Source of the DNA: Pseudomonas fluorescens
GTDB lineage: Bacteria; Pseudomonadota; Gammaproteobacteria; Pseudomonadales; Pseudomonadaceae
Direction of reading: 5' to 3'
Assembly (NCBI RefSeq): GCF_902497775.2
Contig: NZ_OZ024668.1
Span: forward strand, 62,001-126,000
Length of the DNA stretch: 64,000 bases
Shown here: positions 1 through 9,202 of the stretch, piece after piece
Layout: each line of letters opens with the position of its first letter
Numbering within the stretch: position 1 is the first letter of the stretch
The notes under the pieces: generated by a model
What the model saw: the letters and a program-made list of their open reading frames with translations, nothing else
Databases searched by the model: none
What the model was told of the DNA's origin: nothing
Translations under genes and position numbers: made by a program

Positions 1-1622
1 TCGAATTGCTCGGTATTCCCCGGGCGTTGGTGGTGATCAGCAAGTGTGATCGGGTCGAGCCGCAGCGGATACAGAAAGTGCAAGCCCAGCTCAGCGTGTT
101 GCTGGCCGCCGGGCCTTATGCGGGGGCGAGGCAGTACGTGGTTTCCAGCGTGACCGGCGAGGGTATCGAACCGCTGCGCCTGGCCTTGCTGGCGGCCCAG
201 GGCGAGGTGTCTCAGCGCAGCAGCCAGGGCGGTTTTCGCCTGGCCATCGACCGCGCGTTCGCCGTTGCTGGCGCCGGTATCGTGGTCACCGGCACCGCCC
301 TGGACGGGCGTGTGCAACTGGGCGACACCCTGTTGCTGGGCAAGGCCGGCAAACCGGTGCGGGTGCGTGGCTTGCATGCGCAGAACCAGGCGGCCGCCGA
401 GGCCCATGCCGGGCAGCGGGTGGCCTTGAACATCAGTGCCGAACGCCTGGCACTTGAGCAGATCCACCGTGGCGACTGGCTGCTTGCCGAGTGGCTGCAC
501 GCGCCAACCCAGCGTGTGGATATCGAGTTGCAGCTACTGGCCAGCGAACTGCGCGCCTTTGAGCATTTCAGCCCGGTGCACGTGCACCTGGGGACCCAGG
601 ACGTCACCGCCCGGGTGGCGTTGTTGCAAGGTGAGCAGTTGCTGCCGGGCGGGCGCATGTTCGCCCAGTTGCTCACCAATGCACCGTTGCAAGCGGTGCA
701 TGGTGATCGGCTGGTGCTGCGTGACCAGCGTGCGCAACGCACCCTCGGTGGTGGTCGCGTGCTCGATCCCTTTGCGCCTGCCCGCCAGCGCCGTAGCGAT
801 GCGCGCATTGCCCAGTTGCAGGCATTGGCCGGCGCCACCAGCCTGGAGCAGGCCTTGCCGGCGCTGCTCGCCAGCGACGATATGGGTCTGGATCCACAAC
901 GCCTGGAGCGTCAGTTCAACCGCCTGCGCAGTAGTTGGCAACTGGCCGCCAACGTCCAGGTCATCGCCACCCGGCAAGGCCCGCTGCTGTTCACGGATGA
1001 GCATTGGCAAGCATTACAAGCCTCGGTGCTGGAAGGGTTGGCGCGCTTTCACGCGCAGGAACCGGATCAGCTCGGTCCTGATCGCGACCGTTTGCGGCGC
1101 TTCATTGCCCTGGCTCTGGAGCGTCCGGCCTTTATCAGCCTGGTGGATGAGTTGCTCGCCAGCGGCAAGTTGGTCAGCAGTGGGCCCTGGCTCCATCTGC
1201 CCGAGCACCAGATACGCCTGAGCGAGGATGACTCGCAACTGTGGAACCAGTTGCAACCGTTGCTTGCAGAAGGCACCTTCGATCCGCCCTGGGTGCGTGA
1301 TCTGGCCAGGTCAGTAAAAACCGATGAAGCCGACGTGCGCTTGTTGCTGCGCAAGCTTGGGCGTTTGGGCCTGGTGCACCAGGTGGTGCGCGATCTGTTC
1401 TATCCTGAGGCCACGATCCGGCAAATGGCGGCTATGCTCTTGCAACTGGCCAGCGACGATCCGGTGGTGCAGGTTGCGGCGTTTCGCGATGTGCTGGGGA
1501 TTGGACGCAAACGCAGCGTGCAGATACTCGAGTACTTTGACCGTATCGGCCTGACCCGGCGTGTTGGTGATCGACGCCAGATTCGCGCCGACAATGCCCT
1601 GGCCCAAGCGCCCGGGCAGTAA
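1..1622 (+). CDS. selB: Selenocysteine-specific elongation factor SelB, 5'-truncated by window edge
   Basis: This is the C-terminal part of SelB, the GTPase that carries Sec-tRNA(Sec) to UGA codons marked by a SECIS hairpin. The frame is open to the window edge and enters inside the G domain: the first residues contain the guanine-specificity motif SKCD (family NKxD). The EF-Tu-like beta-barrel domains follow, then the long C-terminal array of winged helices that binds SECIS RNA and ends the protein at QAPGQ. The true start lies upstream of the window. tRNA-Sec begins 8 nt after the stop, which supports the assignment. SelA is expected just upstream but is not visible. Confidence 0.96.
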   Translation, partial: ELLGIPRALVVISKCDRVEPQRIQKVQAQLSVLLAAGPYAGARQYVVSSVTGEGIEPLRLALLAAQGEVSQRSSQGGFRLAIDRAFAVAGAGIVVTGTALDGRVQLGDTLLLGKAGKPVRVRGLHAQNQAAAEAHAGQRVALNISAERLALEQIHRGDWLLAEWLHAPTQRVDIELQLLASELRAFEHFSPVHVHLGTQDVTARVALLQGEQLLPGGRMFAQLLTNAPLQAVHGDRLVLRDQRAQRTLGGGRVLDPFAPARQRRSDARIAQLQALAGATSLEQALPALLASDDMGLDPQRLERQFNRLRSSWQLAANVQVIATRQGPLLFTDEHWQALQASVLEGLARFHAQEPDQLGPDRDRLRRFIALALERPAFISLVDELLASGKLVSSGPWLHLPEHQIRLSEDDSQLWNQLQPLLAEGTFDPPWVRDLARSVKTDEADVRLLLRKLGRLGLVHQVVRDLFYPEATIRQMAAMLLQLASDDPVVQVAAFRDVLGIGRKRSVQILEYFDRIGLTRRVGDRRQIRADNALAQAPGQ

Positions 1623-1630
1623 CTGTTCAA

Positions 1631-1726
1631 GGAAGGCAATCGCGCCCGGTGGCGCGGCCGGGCTTCAAACCCGGTTGGGGACGGCAGCCGTTCCCGGGCA
1701 GGTTCGACTCCCGCTGCCTTCCGCCA
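1631..1726 (+). tRNA. selC: tRNA-Sec, anticodon TCA
   Basis: A 96-nt tRNA with the features of bacterial tRNA-Sec: an 8-bp acceptor stem (GGAAGGCA paired with TGCCTTCC), discriminator G, encoded CCA, anticodon loop CTTCAAA with TCA at 1665-1667, a long variable arm, and T-arm sequence GGTTCGACTCC. The length and the 8-bp acceptor separate it from a suppressor-like Ser or Leu tRNA. It sits 8 nt behind selB, so the Sec machinery is clustered. The asparaginase gene ends only 4 nt after the CCA on the other strand. Confidence 0.97.
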
Positions 1727-1730
1727 ATTT

Positions 1731-2723
1731 CTACTGAGCGCGCTCGCCGCACAGGTCCAGGGCGAACCAGTGCTCCGCCGCCTGCACATCCAGCCCGGCG
1801 CCGAGCAAGGCGAACATCTTACCCAATGCAGCTTCGCGGGTCATGCCGCCAGCGCTGACCAGGCCGGTGTCGCGCAAGCGACTGCCGGCCGCGTAGGTGT
1901 CGAAGTGCACCGCACCTTCCGGGCACTGGCTGATGGCCGCGATCAATACGCCCCCCTGGCGCGCATCGTGCAGTGCATCGAGCAGGTCCTGATCGTCCGA
2001 CGGCCCGGTGCCGCTGCCATAACACTCCAGCAGCAAACCTTGCACGCCGCTGGCCAGCAGGTCGCGCAAATGGCCGACCTGAAGCCCGGGGAACACCGGC
2101 AAGACCATCAGGTTTACCGCTTGGCGTGGCTGGCGGTAATCCAGGCAGGTCGGGATCGCTTCAAGCCGTTGCCCATCGCGCTCACGCGGCAACGCGGCGA
2201 AGGCATCGAAAGCCTCGCTGCGCAGCTTCGAAGCGCGCGCGCCGTGCAACAACTGGCCGTGGAAATACAGCTGCACGCCATCGTCGATACCTGTCGCCAT
2301 CAAGCGCAGGGCGCCGCAGAGGTTGTCCCAGGCGTCGCTGTCGGGCGCGCCGGCCGGCAGCATCGAGCCGGTCAGCAGCACGGGTACTGGCAGGCCGAGC
2401 AGCAAAAACGACAGTGCCGCTGCGGTGTAGGCCAGGGTGTCGGTGCCGTGCAACAGGAGGATGCCGTCGTGGCCATCGCGCTCCACCGCTTCGACAATCG
2501 CTTCGCGCATGGCCAGCCAGTTGCCTTGCTGCATGTTGGCGCTGTCGATCAACGGCCGCAGCTCGTGCAGGCGCCAGCTCAGCTGCGGCGCGTCGGCCAA
2601 CTGCTGCAGGTGTTCACGCATGCGCGCTTCGAAGCCGCCGGCAGGCGCCAGGCCCTGGGGTGTTTCCAGCATGCCGATGGTGCCGCCGGTGTACAGCACC
2701 AGAAGGTTGTTGACGGCGCGCAT
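1731..2723 (-). CDS. ansA: Type I (cytoplasmic) L-asparaginase
   Basis: A 330-residue asparaginase/glutaminase-family enzyme that hydrolyses L-asparagine to aspartate and ammonia. Both signature blocks are visible: TGGTIG near residues 12-17 with the nucleophilic Thr, and HGTDT at 92-96 with the second Thr-Asp pair. There is no signal peptide, so it fits the cytoplasmic low-affinity type I enzyme rather than the periplasmic type II. Its start lies 1 nt beyond the stop of the upstream amino-acid symporter, so the two are almost certainly one transcript for uptake and deamination. The end abuts tRNA-Sec. Confidence 0.9.
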   Translation of the reverse strand: MRAVNNLLVLYTGGTIGMLETPQGLAPAGGFEARMREHLQQLADAPQLSWRLHELRPLIDSANMQQGNWLAMREAIVEAVERDGHDGILLLHGTDTLAYTAAALSFLLLGLPVPVLLTGSMLPAGAPDSDAWDNLCGALRLMATGIDDGVQLYFHGQLLHGARASKLRSEAFDAFAALPRERDGQRLEAIPTCLDYRQPRQAVNLMVLPVFPGLQVGHLRDLLASGVQGLLLECYGSGTGPSDDQDLLDALHDARQGGVLIAAISQCPEGAVHFDTYAAGSRLRDTGLVSAGGMTREAALGKMFALLGAGLDVQAAEHWFALDLCGERAQ

Positions 2724-2724
2724 G

Positions 2725-4167
2725 TCAGTTCTGCGTCTGTGCGCTGGCGACGTTGACTTCGGTCTGGGGCTGGACTTGCGGGTTCACTGGCCAGGCAGCC
2801 GGGTCCAGGTCCAGGTCGGAAAACTTCGACGCATCGAACACCGGCTGGGCGACCCCGGCGCGGCGCTGTTCGTCGTAGTCGCGCATTACCCGCAGGCCGA
2901 CCTTGAACAGCAGGGCCAGGGCTACCAGGTTGACGAAGGCAAGGCAGGTCATGGTGATGTCGGCGAAGGCGAATACGGTCGACAGGTTCTGCACCGAGCC
3001 CCAGAGGATCAGCAGCAGTACCAGGCCGCGGTAGCCCAGCAGCACCAGGCGGTTACGGGTAAAGAACTGCAGGCTGGTTTCGCCCAGGTAGTAGTTGTAG
3101 AGGATGCAGGTGAAGACGAACAGCGACAGCGCGACACTGACGAAGATCCGCCCCCAGTCACCGACCACTGCGGCCAGGGAGTTCTGGGTCAGGGCGATGC
3201 CGTCGCCTTCGAAGCCCGGGGTGTAGAAGCCCGAGAGCAGGATCAGCAGCGCGGTGCAGGTGCAGATCACGAAGGTATCGAGGAACACCGAGAAGGCCTG
3301 GACCACGCCCTGGGCCGCCGGATGGCGCACAGCCGCAACGGCGGCGACGTTCGGCGCACTGCCTAGGCCGGCTTCGTTGGCGAACACGCCACGTTTCACG
3401 CCCATGACGATGGCGCTGCCGAGCAGGCCGGCAAAGGCCGGATCAAGGCCGAAAGCGCTCTTGATGATGGTTTCGAGCATAGCGGGCACGTGTTCGATCT
3501 GGGTGAAGATCACGTACAGGGTTACGCCGATGTAGGCCAGGGTCTTGATCGGCACCAGCAGGTCCGAGACCGAGGCGATACGCTTGATGCCGCCGAGGAA
3601 CACCAGGCCCAGCAGCACCGCCAGGGCGATACCGGTGTATTTGGGCTCGAAGCCGAAGGCGTTCTGCAGCGAGTGGGTCACGGTGTAGGACTGCAGGCCG
3701 TTGAAGGTGAAGCCGTAGGTCACCAGCAGCAGGATCGCGAACACCATCGCCATCCAGCGCAGCTTCAGGCCGTGCTGGATGTAGTATGCCGGGCCGCCAC
3801 GGTACAGGCCGTCGCCGTCGCTACGCTTGTAGACCTGAGCCAGGGTGCACTCGAAAAAGCTGCTGGACATGCCCACCAGCGCGGTCACCCACATCCAGAA
3901 CACCGCGCCCGGGCCGCCGAGGGTCACGGCGATACCGACACCGGCGATGTTACCGGCCCCGACACGGCCGGCCAGGCTCAGCATCAGGGCCTGAAACGAG
4001 CTCAGTTGGCCTGCCTGGCCGCGCAGGGATTCCTTGAAGACGCTGAACATGTGGCCGAAATGGCGGAACTGGACGAAACGGGAGCGCAGGGTGAAGTAGC
4101 TGCCGAGTCCGACGATAAGCACGATGAGGAGTTTCCCCGAGAGGAAATCGTTGAGCGCTTCGAGCAT
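2725..4167 (-). CDS. Alanine/glycine:cation symporter (AGCS family)
   Basis: A 480-residue inner-membrane sodium/amino-acid symporter. The sequence shows about ten hydrophobic segments and typical AGCS stretches, such as the GRVGAGNIAG block near residue 68 and ANEAGLGSAPN in the middle. Known members move alanine, glycine or D-amino acids with Na+ or H+; the exact substrate cannot be read here. Coupling to the asparaginase gene (1 nt apart) suggests a role in nitrogen scavenging. The N-terminus MLEALNDFLSGKL fits the family start, and a purine-rich stretch precedes the ATG. Confidence 0.9.
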   Translation of the reverse strand: MLEALNDFLSGKLLIVLIVGLGSYFTLRSRFVQFRHFGHMFSVFKESLRGQAGQLSSFQALMLSLAGRVGAGNIAGVGIAVTLGGPGAVFWMWVTALVGMSSSFFECTLAQVYKRSDGDGLYRGGPAYYIQHGLKLRWMAMVFAILLLVTYGFTFNGLQSYTVTHSLQNAFGFEPKYTGIALAVLLGLVFLGGIKRIASVSDLLVPIKTLAYIGVTLYVIFTQIEHVPAMLETIIKSAFGLDPAFAGLLGSAIVMGVKRGVFANEAGLGSAPNVAAVAAVRHPAAQGVVQAFSVFLDTFVICTCTALLILLSGFYTPGFEGDGIALTQNSLAAVVGDWGRIFVSVALSLFVFTCILYNYYLGETSLQFFTRNRLVLLGYRGLVLLLILWGSVQNLSTVFAFADITMTCLAFVNLVALALLFKVGLRVMRDYDEQRRAGVAQPVFDASKFSDLDLDPAAWPVNPQVQPQTEVNVASAQTQN

Positions 4168-4291
4168 GAAATGACCTCGATTCTTATTCTTCGTATGAAA
4201 GACGACAGGTCGGCGTCGATGCGCCGTGTCCGTGGGGGCGCATGGTTGGTCATGACAAGGCTGGTTACAATTTCGCGGGTTGCTCTGAGTT

Positions 4292-4327
4292 GATGCGACT
4301 TGATGCTAAACTGGCGTCTGTCGCATC
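4292..4327. promoter_or_regulatory. Perfect 8-bp inverted repeat before HTH regulator
   Basis: GATGCGAC at 4292-4299 is repeated in inverted form as GTCGCATC at 4320-4327, separated by 20 nt and ending 16 nt before the regulator start at 4344. It could be an operator for autoregulation or a 5' RNA hairpin. No protein family consensus is matched, so its function is inferred only from position. Confidence 0.4.
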
Positions 4328-4343
4328 ACTTGGAACGGCTCGC

Positions 4344-5162
4344 ATGAGCGAAAATCTTGGCACCAATCTCAAGCTTGCCTGCAGCCACTACCGCTCTATC
4401 TCGGAAGTTTGCCGCCAGCTGTCGTTCAACCGCGCACAGTTCAACAAGTACTTGAGCGGGCAAAGCCAGCCGACGGCGTACAACCTCAAGCGTATCGGTG
4501 ATTTTTTTGGTGTCGAAGATTACGAGCTGGGTTTGCCGCCGGAACAGTTCGCCCGCCTGATCGGTGCCCGCAGCGCAGCGAACCTTGCGGTCAGCCAGGA
4601 CGACCCGCTGGCCGAACTGCTGCGGCCGTTGCGTGAACACGCCGGCAACCTGTCGCGCTACTGCGGTTACTACTTCGAATATTCCAACTGCATGTCGGTG
4701 CCTGGCTCGATCCTGCTGTCGCTGGTGCACCTGCGCGAAGAGCGTGGCAGCTTTCTGTTCGAGCGCCAGGAGCGCCAGGAACGCTCCAGCAGCACGGACG
4801 TCCAGGCCGAAGACTGGGTGCGCTGCCGTTACCTGGGCGCGGCGTTTCAGTTGCAGGACCGGTTGTTCCTGCTCGACTACGAGTCGCTGACCGTCAACGA
4901 GATGAGCCAGACCATCCTGATTCCCAGCTTCAAAAGCCGCATCACCCGCCTCAACGGCCTCAAGACCGGGGTTTCCAGCGGTGACCGGCGCACCCCGGCT
5001 TGCACCCGGGTGGTGTGGGAATACCTGGGCACCGAGATCAACCGCATCAGCGCTTATCGCCAGGTCAAGCTGTACCGCCCGGATGATCCGCGCATCGACG
5101 ACGACGTGCGCGAACGTCTGAGCGCCGGGCCGATCCGCAATGGCCTGTTCGAGATCGAATGA
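4344..5162 (+). CDS. XRE-type helix-turn-helix regulator with C-terminal sensory-like domain
   Basis: A 272-residue protein. An N-terminal HTH lies at about residues 8-60, with a recognition helix near NRAQFNKYLSGQSQPT and the usual NLKRIGDFF after it. The remaining 200 residues form a mixed alpha/beta region that I do not recognise. I chose ATG 4344 because the residues before it in the same frame look non-coding. It lies between the divergent symporter operon and a convergent hydrolase. An inverted repeat just upstream may be its operator. The regulated targets are unknown; the adjacent symporter-asparaginase pair is the obvious candidate. Confidence 0.8.
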   Translation: MSENLGTNLKLACSHYRSISEVCRQLSFNRAQFNKYLSGQSQPTAYNLKRIGDFFGVEDYELGLPPEQFARLIGARSAANLAVSQDDPLAELLRPLREHAGNLSRYCGYYFEYSNCMSVPGSILLSLVHLREERGSFLFERQERQERSSSTDVQAEDWVRCRYLGAAFQLQDRLFLLDYESLTVNEMSQTILIPSFKSRITRLNGLKTGVSSGDRRTPACTRVVWEYLGTEINRISAYRQVKLYRPDDPRIDDDVRERLSAGPIRNGLFEIE

Positions 5163-5168
5163 TCGCGC

Positions 5169-6014
5169 TCAGCCAAGGATGAACTCGGCCACCACCTGCG
5201 CTACTTGATCGGCTACGGCCGGCTTGTCGCGTAGATGCGCGGCGATACCGTGATCGCAATCGGTCAGTAGCAGGCATTCCAGGTGCGGCGCGGGCACGGC
5301 GCGCAGCAGGGCCTGGGTGACTTCTTCGGGGATCGGGCTGTAACGCTGGGCGCCGGCCAGCCACAAGGTGCCGGCCGAGGTGCCTTCGGCTTGCCCGTAG
5401 GTCTTGGAGTTGAGCCCGTCGAACTCACCGATCACCAGCAGCACCCGCCCCTGAAACGTACGCAGGAATTCGTAGCTGTCGCAATCGAGAAATCCGAAGG
5501 GCTGGCGAATCGCCGCAGTGAAGGCCGGGCCGAAGGGCGCCTGGTGGGCGGCGTCCGGATAAACCGCCGGGCAGATCAGCACCAGCTTGTCGATGGCTGG
5601 TGTCTGCGCAGCCAGTTTCAGCGCGATGGCGCCGCCCAGGCTATGGCCGAGCAGGGTCTGGCAGCGATCGGCGATATGCTGGTGAAAGCGCTGCGCTTCC
5701 TCCAGGTTGGTGGTCAGTGACGGCTGCGGCGCGCCGGGCTCGGCCGCCAGGCTGTGGCCTGAGAGGTTGCCGGTCAGCGAGCCGATACCTTGCTGCTGCA
5801 GGCGATACAGCAGCGGGTTGAGGCGGGTGAAGTCAGAGCGTGCACCACCGATCACAAACAGTGGCGCGACGCGCTCCTGATCAGGTATCAGCAGCCGTGC
5901 CTGTTGCTGGAAACCATCGAAGGTTTCGCTGATAAAGCGCTCGGTAGCGGGCGCGGGTTCGTCGTATTGCCAAGTGGAGCGTTGCGTCGAGATTGCTTCC
6001 AGGTGCATGGACAC
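5169..6014 (-). CDS. Alpha/beta-hydrolase fold protein
   Basis: A 281-residue cytoplasmic alpha/beta hydrolase. The nucleophile elbow is GHSLGG with Ser125, and the acid and base are plausibly in GEFDGLN and DCDHGIAAH near the C-terminus. The oxyanion region near VIGGARS replaces the more common HGxxG. It could be an esterase, thioesterase or peptidase; the substrate is not evident. It starts 3 nt after the TSUP permease stop and converges with the HTH regulator gene (6 nt apart), so it probably belongs to a small unit with the permease and the small gene upstream. Confidence 0.82.
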   Translation of the reverse strand: MSMHLEAISTQRSTWQYDEPAPATERFISETFDGFQQQARLLIPDQERVAPLFVIGGARSDFTRLNPLLYRLQQQGIGSLTGNLSGHSLAAEPGAPQPSLTTNLEEAQRFHQHIADRCQTLLGHSLGGAIALKLAAQTPAIDKLVLICPAVYPDAAHQAPFGPAFTAAIRQPFGFLDCDSYEFLRTFQGRVLLVIGEFDGLNSKTYGQAEGTSAGTLWLAGAQRYSPIPEEVTQALLRAVPAPHLECLLLTDCDHGIAAHLRDKPAVADQVAQVVAEFILG

Positions 6015-6017
6015 TGC

Positions 6018-6812
6018 CTATAGAAACTGATGATGCAGCCATTCGCCGAGTGGATTGCCAGTGCTTAGCAGCAGCTTGAGGGCCATGATGCAGCACACGC
6101 AGACCAGCAGCGGCTTGATCAGTTTAGGACCGAAATGCACCGCGCAGCGAGCCCCCAGTTGTGCGCCGACGAAGGCTGCACAGGCCATCGCCAGGGCCAG
6201 GGGCCAGACGATCGCCCCGCTGAGGGAGAACACCGACAGCGCCCCGAGGTTACAGGCAGCATTGAGCAGCTTGCTGTTACACACCGCGCGTAGCATGGGT
6301 TGGCCGAGCAGGATCACGCAGGCCACCATGAAGAACGAGCCGACTCCCGGTCCGAACACCCCGTCGTAGAAGCCGATCACAGGCGCCACCGCCAGGCAGA
6401 ACAGGCTGATCGAGATCCTCGCCTTGCGCTGCTGCTCGTCCGGCTTGGGGCTGAAGGCAAAGTAGGCGGCCACCAGAATCAGCAGCACTGGTACACAGGC
6501 CTGGAGGAAACTCTTGGGCACCAGGCTGACCGACAGCGCTCCCAGGGCGCCACCGGCAAAGGCCATGGCGGCCATGGGCAGGCCGCTTTTCCAGTCGATC
6601 ATGCCCTTGCGGGCAAAGGCAAATGTTGCCGAGACCGTAGCCGAAGCGGCCTGGAACTTGTTGGTGGCGATCGCGGCCAGCGGGTCAATGCCGGCAACGA
6701 ACAGCACCGGCAGGGTGATCAGGCCGCCGCCACCGGCGATGGCATCGAAAAAGCCGGCCATCAGCGCCACCGACGCCAGGGTTAGCAGCAGGGTGATATC
6801 AATTTCCATCAT
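6018..6812 (-). CDS. TSUP (TauE/SafE) family permease
   Basis: A 264-residue inner-membrane protein with eight or so hydrophobic segments and the TSUP signatures FDAIAGGGGLITLP near the N-terminus and YDGVFGPGVGSFF in the second half, which are internal repeats of each other. Known relatives export sulfite, sulfoacetate or other organosulfur anions; here the substrate is open. It lies between a small gene 17 nt upstream and the hydrolase 3 nt downstream, all on the minus strand, suggesting co-transcription. Confidence 0.9.
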   Translation of the reverse strand: MMEIDITLLLTLASVALMAGFFDAIAGGGGLITLPVLFVAGIDPLAAIATNKFQAASATVSATFAFARKGMIDWKSGLPMAAMAFAGGALGALSVSLVPKSFLQACVPVLLILVAAYFAFSPKPDEQQRKARISISLFCLAVAPVIGFYDGVFGPGVGSFFMVACVILLGQPMLRAVCNSKLLNAACNLGALSVFSLSGAIVWPLALAMACAAFVGAQLGARCAVHFGPKLIKPLLVCVCCIMALKLLLSTGNPLGEWLHHQFL

Positions 6813-6829
6813 CTGGGAGGTTCCCTTGT

Positions 6830-7096
6830 TCAGCCACGTACCCGTAGTGGATCGCTACCGGGACAGGTTATCTGCGAGCACATCAGGGCCGACAGCTGGC
6901 CATCGTCAAAGCGTTGCAGCGCGGCCTTCTTGCTGGTATCGAGGGTAAGGTGCAGGCGCTGTGCCCACTGGCGGGCCTTGCTGGTGACGCCGGCTGCCTG
7001 AGGGCCGCCGAATTCTGCGAGGTGCTGGCTGGCAGTTGCCAGCGTACGGGCCTGGTCCTGGTCGAAACTCAGGTACGCGACTTCCGAATCCTGCAT
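6830..7096 (-). CDS. Small hypothetical protein
   Basis: An 88-residue protein starting MQDSEVAYLSFDQDQ. The ATG at 7096 has an AAAGGA ribosome-binding site 9 nt upstream; an earlier in-frame ATG at 7105 abuts that site directly and is less likely. The middle is helical and basic (KARQWAQRLHLTLDTSKKAALQ is the start of that part), and the end is Cys-containing. I do not recognise a family. It is first in the run leading to the TSUP permease and the hydrolase, and its spacing supports co-transcription. Confidence 0.6.
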   Translation of the reverse strand: MQDSEVAYLSFDQDQARTLATASQHLAEFGGPQAAGVTSKARQWAQRLHLTLDTSKKAALQRFDDGQLSALMCSQITCPGSDPLRVRG

Positions 7097-7391
7097 GGGA
7101 AACATTCCTTTGTTATTGGTTTTATCTGGTAATCCGTGCCGACCGGGTTTGAGAAAACGCTTCTGCTCCCCGGCGAACGAAAAAGCTAATTATTCTCCTG
7201 GTTAATCCATCCAGGCGAGTCAGCTCATTCCGGGCGCAGTATAGGCAGTTTCCGGAGTTGTGTAAGTGCAGAAAAAACCTTGCCCTCGACACAGCCGCGG
7301 GCGGTACGGGCGCCCCTGTGTTGGACTTCCCCTGCCGGAAACCGCAAAATGAAGGCTCTCTTCCAATAATCTGATCGGACCTGCTGACTCT
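7097..7391. other. Divergent intergenic region, no gene seen
   Basis: About 295 nt separates the minus-strand small gene from the plus-strand SDR gene. It holds AT-richer patches around 7185-7205 and 7265-7275 that could serve promoters in both directions, but I see no clear operator, riboswitch or terminator. Confidence 0.5.
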
Positions 7392-8276
7392 ATGCGAATG
7401 CGCCTGATGCTGTTGGGTGGTGGAAGTGCCCTCGGGCAAGCGCTGATTCGCCTCGGGGCCGAGGAAGATATCGGCTTTCTGGCGCCGCGCCCGCCGGACA
7501 GCGGTTGGGATCCGGCCAGCCTGACCCAGTTGCTCGATGACACCCGCCCCGATGCGCTGATCAACCTGGCCTACTATTTCGACTGGTTCCAGGCCGAAGC
7601 GGTCAGCGAGCAGCGCCTGGCCCAGCAGGAGCGTGCCGTCGAGCGCCTGGCCGAGCTGTGTCAGCACCACAACATCATCCTTGTCCAGCCGTCCAGCTAC
7701 CGGGTCTTCGATGGCTCGCGGGCCACGGCCTACAGCGAAAAGGACGAACCGGTGCCGTTGGGCCTGCGTGGCCAGGCTTTGTGGCGCATCGAGCAAAGCG
7801 TGCGCGCCACCTGCCCGCAACATGTATTGCTGCGCTTTGGCTGGGTACTCGACGAGAGCATCGATGGCGTGCTGGGGCGCTTCTTGACCCGCGCCGAGCA
7901 ACCGCAGGAGCTGCTGCTGGCCGATGACCGTCGCGGCAACCCGACGCCGGTGGATGACGCCGCGCGGGTAATCCTGTCCGTGCTCAAGCAACTCGATTGC
8001 GCCGCGCCCTTGTGGGGCACCTATCACTACGCCGGCAACGAGGCGACCACGCCGCTGGTGCTGGGGCAGGCTATCCTCACTGAAGCGGCCCAGTTGCATA
8101 AGCTGGCGGTACAGGCTCCGACCGCGCAGGCCCATGCCGCGCGTCCGGACGCCAGCGAAGAACCGCAACACGCGGTACTGGCCTGCAAGAAAATCCTCCA
8201 CACCTTTGGCATCAAACCCCGCGCCTGGCGCGCCGGTTTGCCGCCCTTACTGGATCGCTTCTATCGTCATGGCTGA
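7392..8276 (+). CDS. NAD(P)-binding sugar-nucleotide reductase-like SDR (RmlD type)
   Basis: A 294-residue extended SDR protein related to dTDP-4-dehydrorhamnose reductase. The N-terminus carries the nucleotide-binding strand RLMLLGGGSALGQAL (GxxGxxG is relaxed to GGGSALG). The active site departs from YxxxK: PSSYRVFDGSRATAYSE resembles the RmlD strand where the Tyr would lie. It overlaps the next gene by 8 nt, so the pair is translationally coupled. The position before an epimerase and oprG matches a gene I recall in P. aeruginosa (PA4069). The pathway is unknown; no polysaccharide cluster is adjacent. Confidence 0.78.
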   Translation: MRMRLMLLGGGSALGQALIRLGAEEDIGFLAPRPPDSGWDPASLTQLLDDTRPDALINLAYYFDWFQAEAVSEQRLAQQERAVERLAELCQHHNIILVQPSSYRVFDGSRATAYSEKDEPVPLGLRGQALWRIEQSVRATCPQHVLLRFGWVLDESIDGVLGRFLTRAEQPQELLLADDRRGNPTPVDDAARVILSVLKQLDCAAPLWGTYHYAGNEATTPLVLGQAILTEAAQLHKLAVQAPTAQAHAARPDASEEPQHAVLACKKILHTFGIKPRAWRAGLPPLLDRFYRHG

Positions 8277-9198
8277 TGCCCCTATTCTGATCACCGGTGG
8301 CGCCGGCTTCATCGGTTCTCACCTCAGCGATGCGTTGCTGGAAAAAGGCTACACCGTGCGCATTCTCGACGATCTGTCGACTGGCAAGCGCAGCAACCTG
8401 CAGATGGACAATCCGCGCCTGCACCTGCTCGAAGGCGACGTCGCCGACGCGGAGCTGGTCAAGCGCGCCGCAGCCGGTTGCCAGGCGGTCGTGCACCTGG
8501 CCGCTGTCGCCTCGGTGCAGGCGTCGGTGGAAGACCCGGTGAAAACTCACCAGAGCAACTTTATCGGCACCCTCAACGTGTGCGAGGCCATGCGTCTGAC
8601 CGGCATCAAACGCGTGCTTTTCGCCTCCAGCGCAGCGGTGTATGGCAACAATGGCGAAGGCCAGTCGATTGAGGAAGACACGCCCAAGGCGCCGTTGACC
8701 CCTTACGCTGTGGATAAGTTGGCCAGCGAGCAGTACCTGGACTTCTATCGCCGTCAGCATGGCCTGGAACCGGTGGTGTTCCGCTTCTTCAATATCTTCG
8801 GCCCGCGCCAGGATCCTTCCTCGCCGTATTCCGGGGTCATCAGCATTTTCTGCGAGCGTGCCTTGAACGGTACGCCGATCACCCTGTTTGGCGATGGTGA
8901 GCAGACCCGCGACTTTCTCTATGTCGGCGATCTGGTCACGGTCATGGTCCAGGCGCTGGAGCTGGCCGAAGTCGAGGAGGGGGCGGTGAACATTGGCCTG
9001 AACCAGGCCACTTCGCTGAACCAGTTGCTGGCCGCGTTGAAGTCGGTGGTCGGTGACCTGCCGGCGATCAGCCATGGGCCGGCGCGCTCGGGTGATATCC
9101 GCCACTCGCGGGCGAGCAATCAGCGCTTGCTGGCGCGTTTTGAATTTCCCGAACCGACGCCACTGCACGTTGGGCTGGCGCGTCTTTTAGGCCGTTGA
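8269..9198 (+). CDS. NAD-dependent epimerase/dehydratase (UDP-sugar epimerase-like)
   Basis: A 309-residue extended SDR. It has a textbook Rossmann motif GGAGFIGSHL near residues 10-19, Asp after ILDDLSTGK for the NAD ribose, the substrate strand FASSAAVYG, and the catalytic YAVDKLA (YxxxK). This matches GalE/WbpP-like 4-epimerases and related dehydratases. I chose ATG 8269, which overlaps the preceding stop and leads directly into MADAPILITGG. It is coupled to the RmlD-like gene, so the pair likely makes one modified sugar nucleotide. A REP palindrome follows 4 nt after the stop. Confidence 0.88.
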   Translation: MADAPILITGGAGFIGSHLSDALLEKGYTVRILDDLSTGKRSNLQMDNPRLHLLEGDVADAELVKRAAAGCQAVVHLAAVASVQASVEDPVKTHQSNFIGTLNVCEAMRLTGIKRVLFASSAAVYGNNGEGQSIEEDTPKAPLTPYAVDKLASEQYLDFYRRQHGLEPVVFRFFNIFGPRQDPSSPYSGVISIFCERALNGTPITLFGDGEQTRDFLYVGDLVTVMVQALELAEVEEGAVNIGLNQATSLNQLLAALKSVVGDLPAISHGPARSGDIRHSRASNQRLLARFEFPEPTPLHVGLARLLGR

Positions 9199-9202
9199 AA
9201 CG

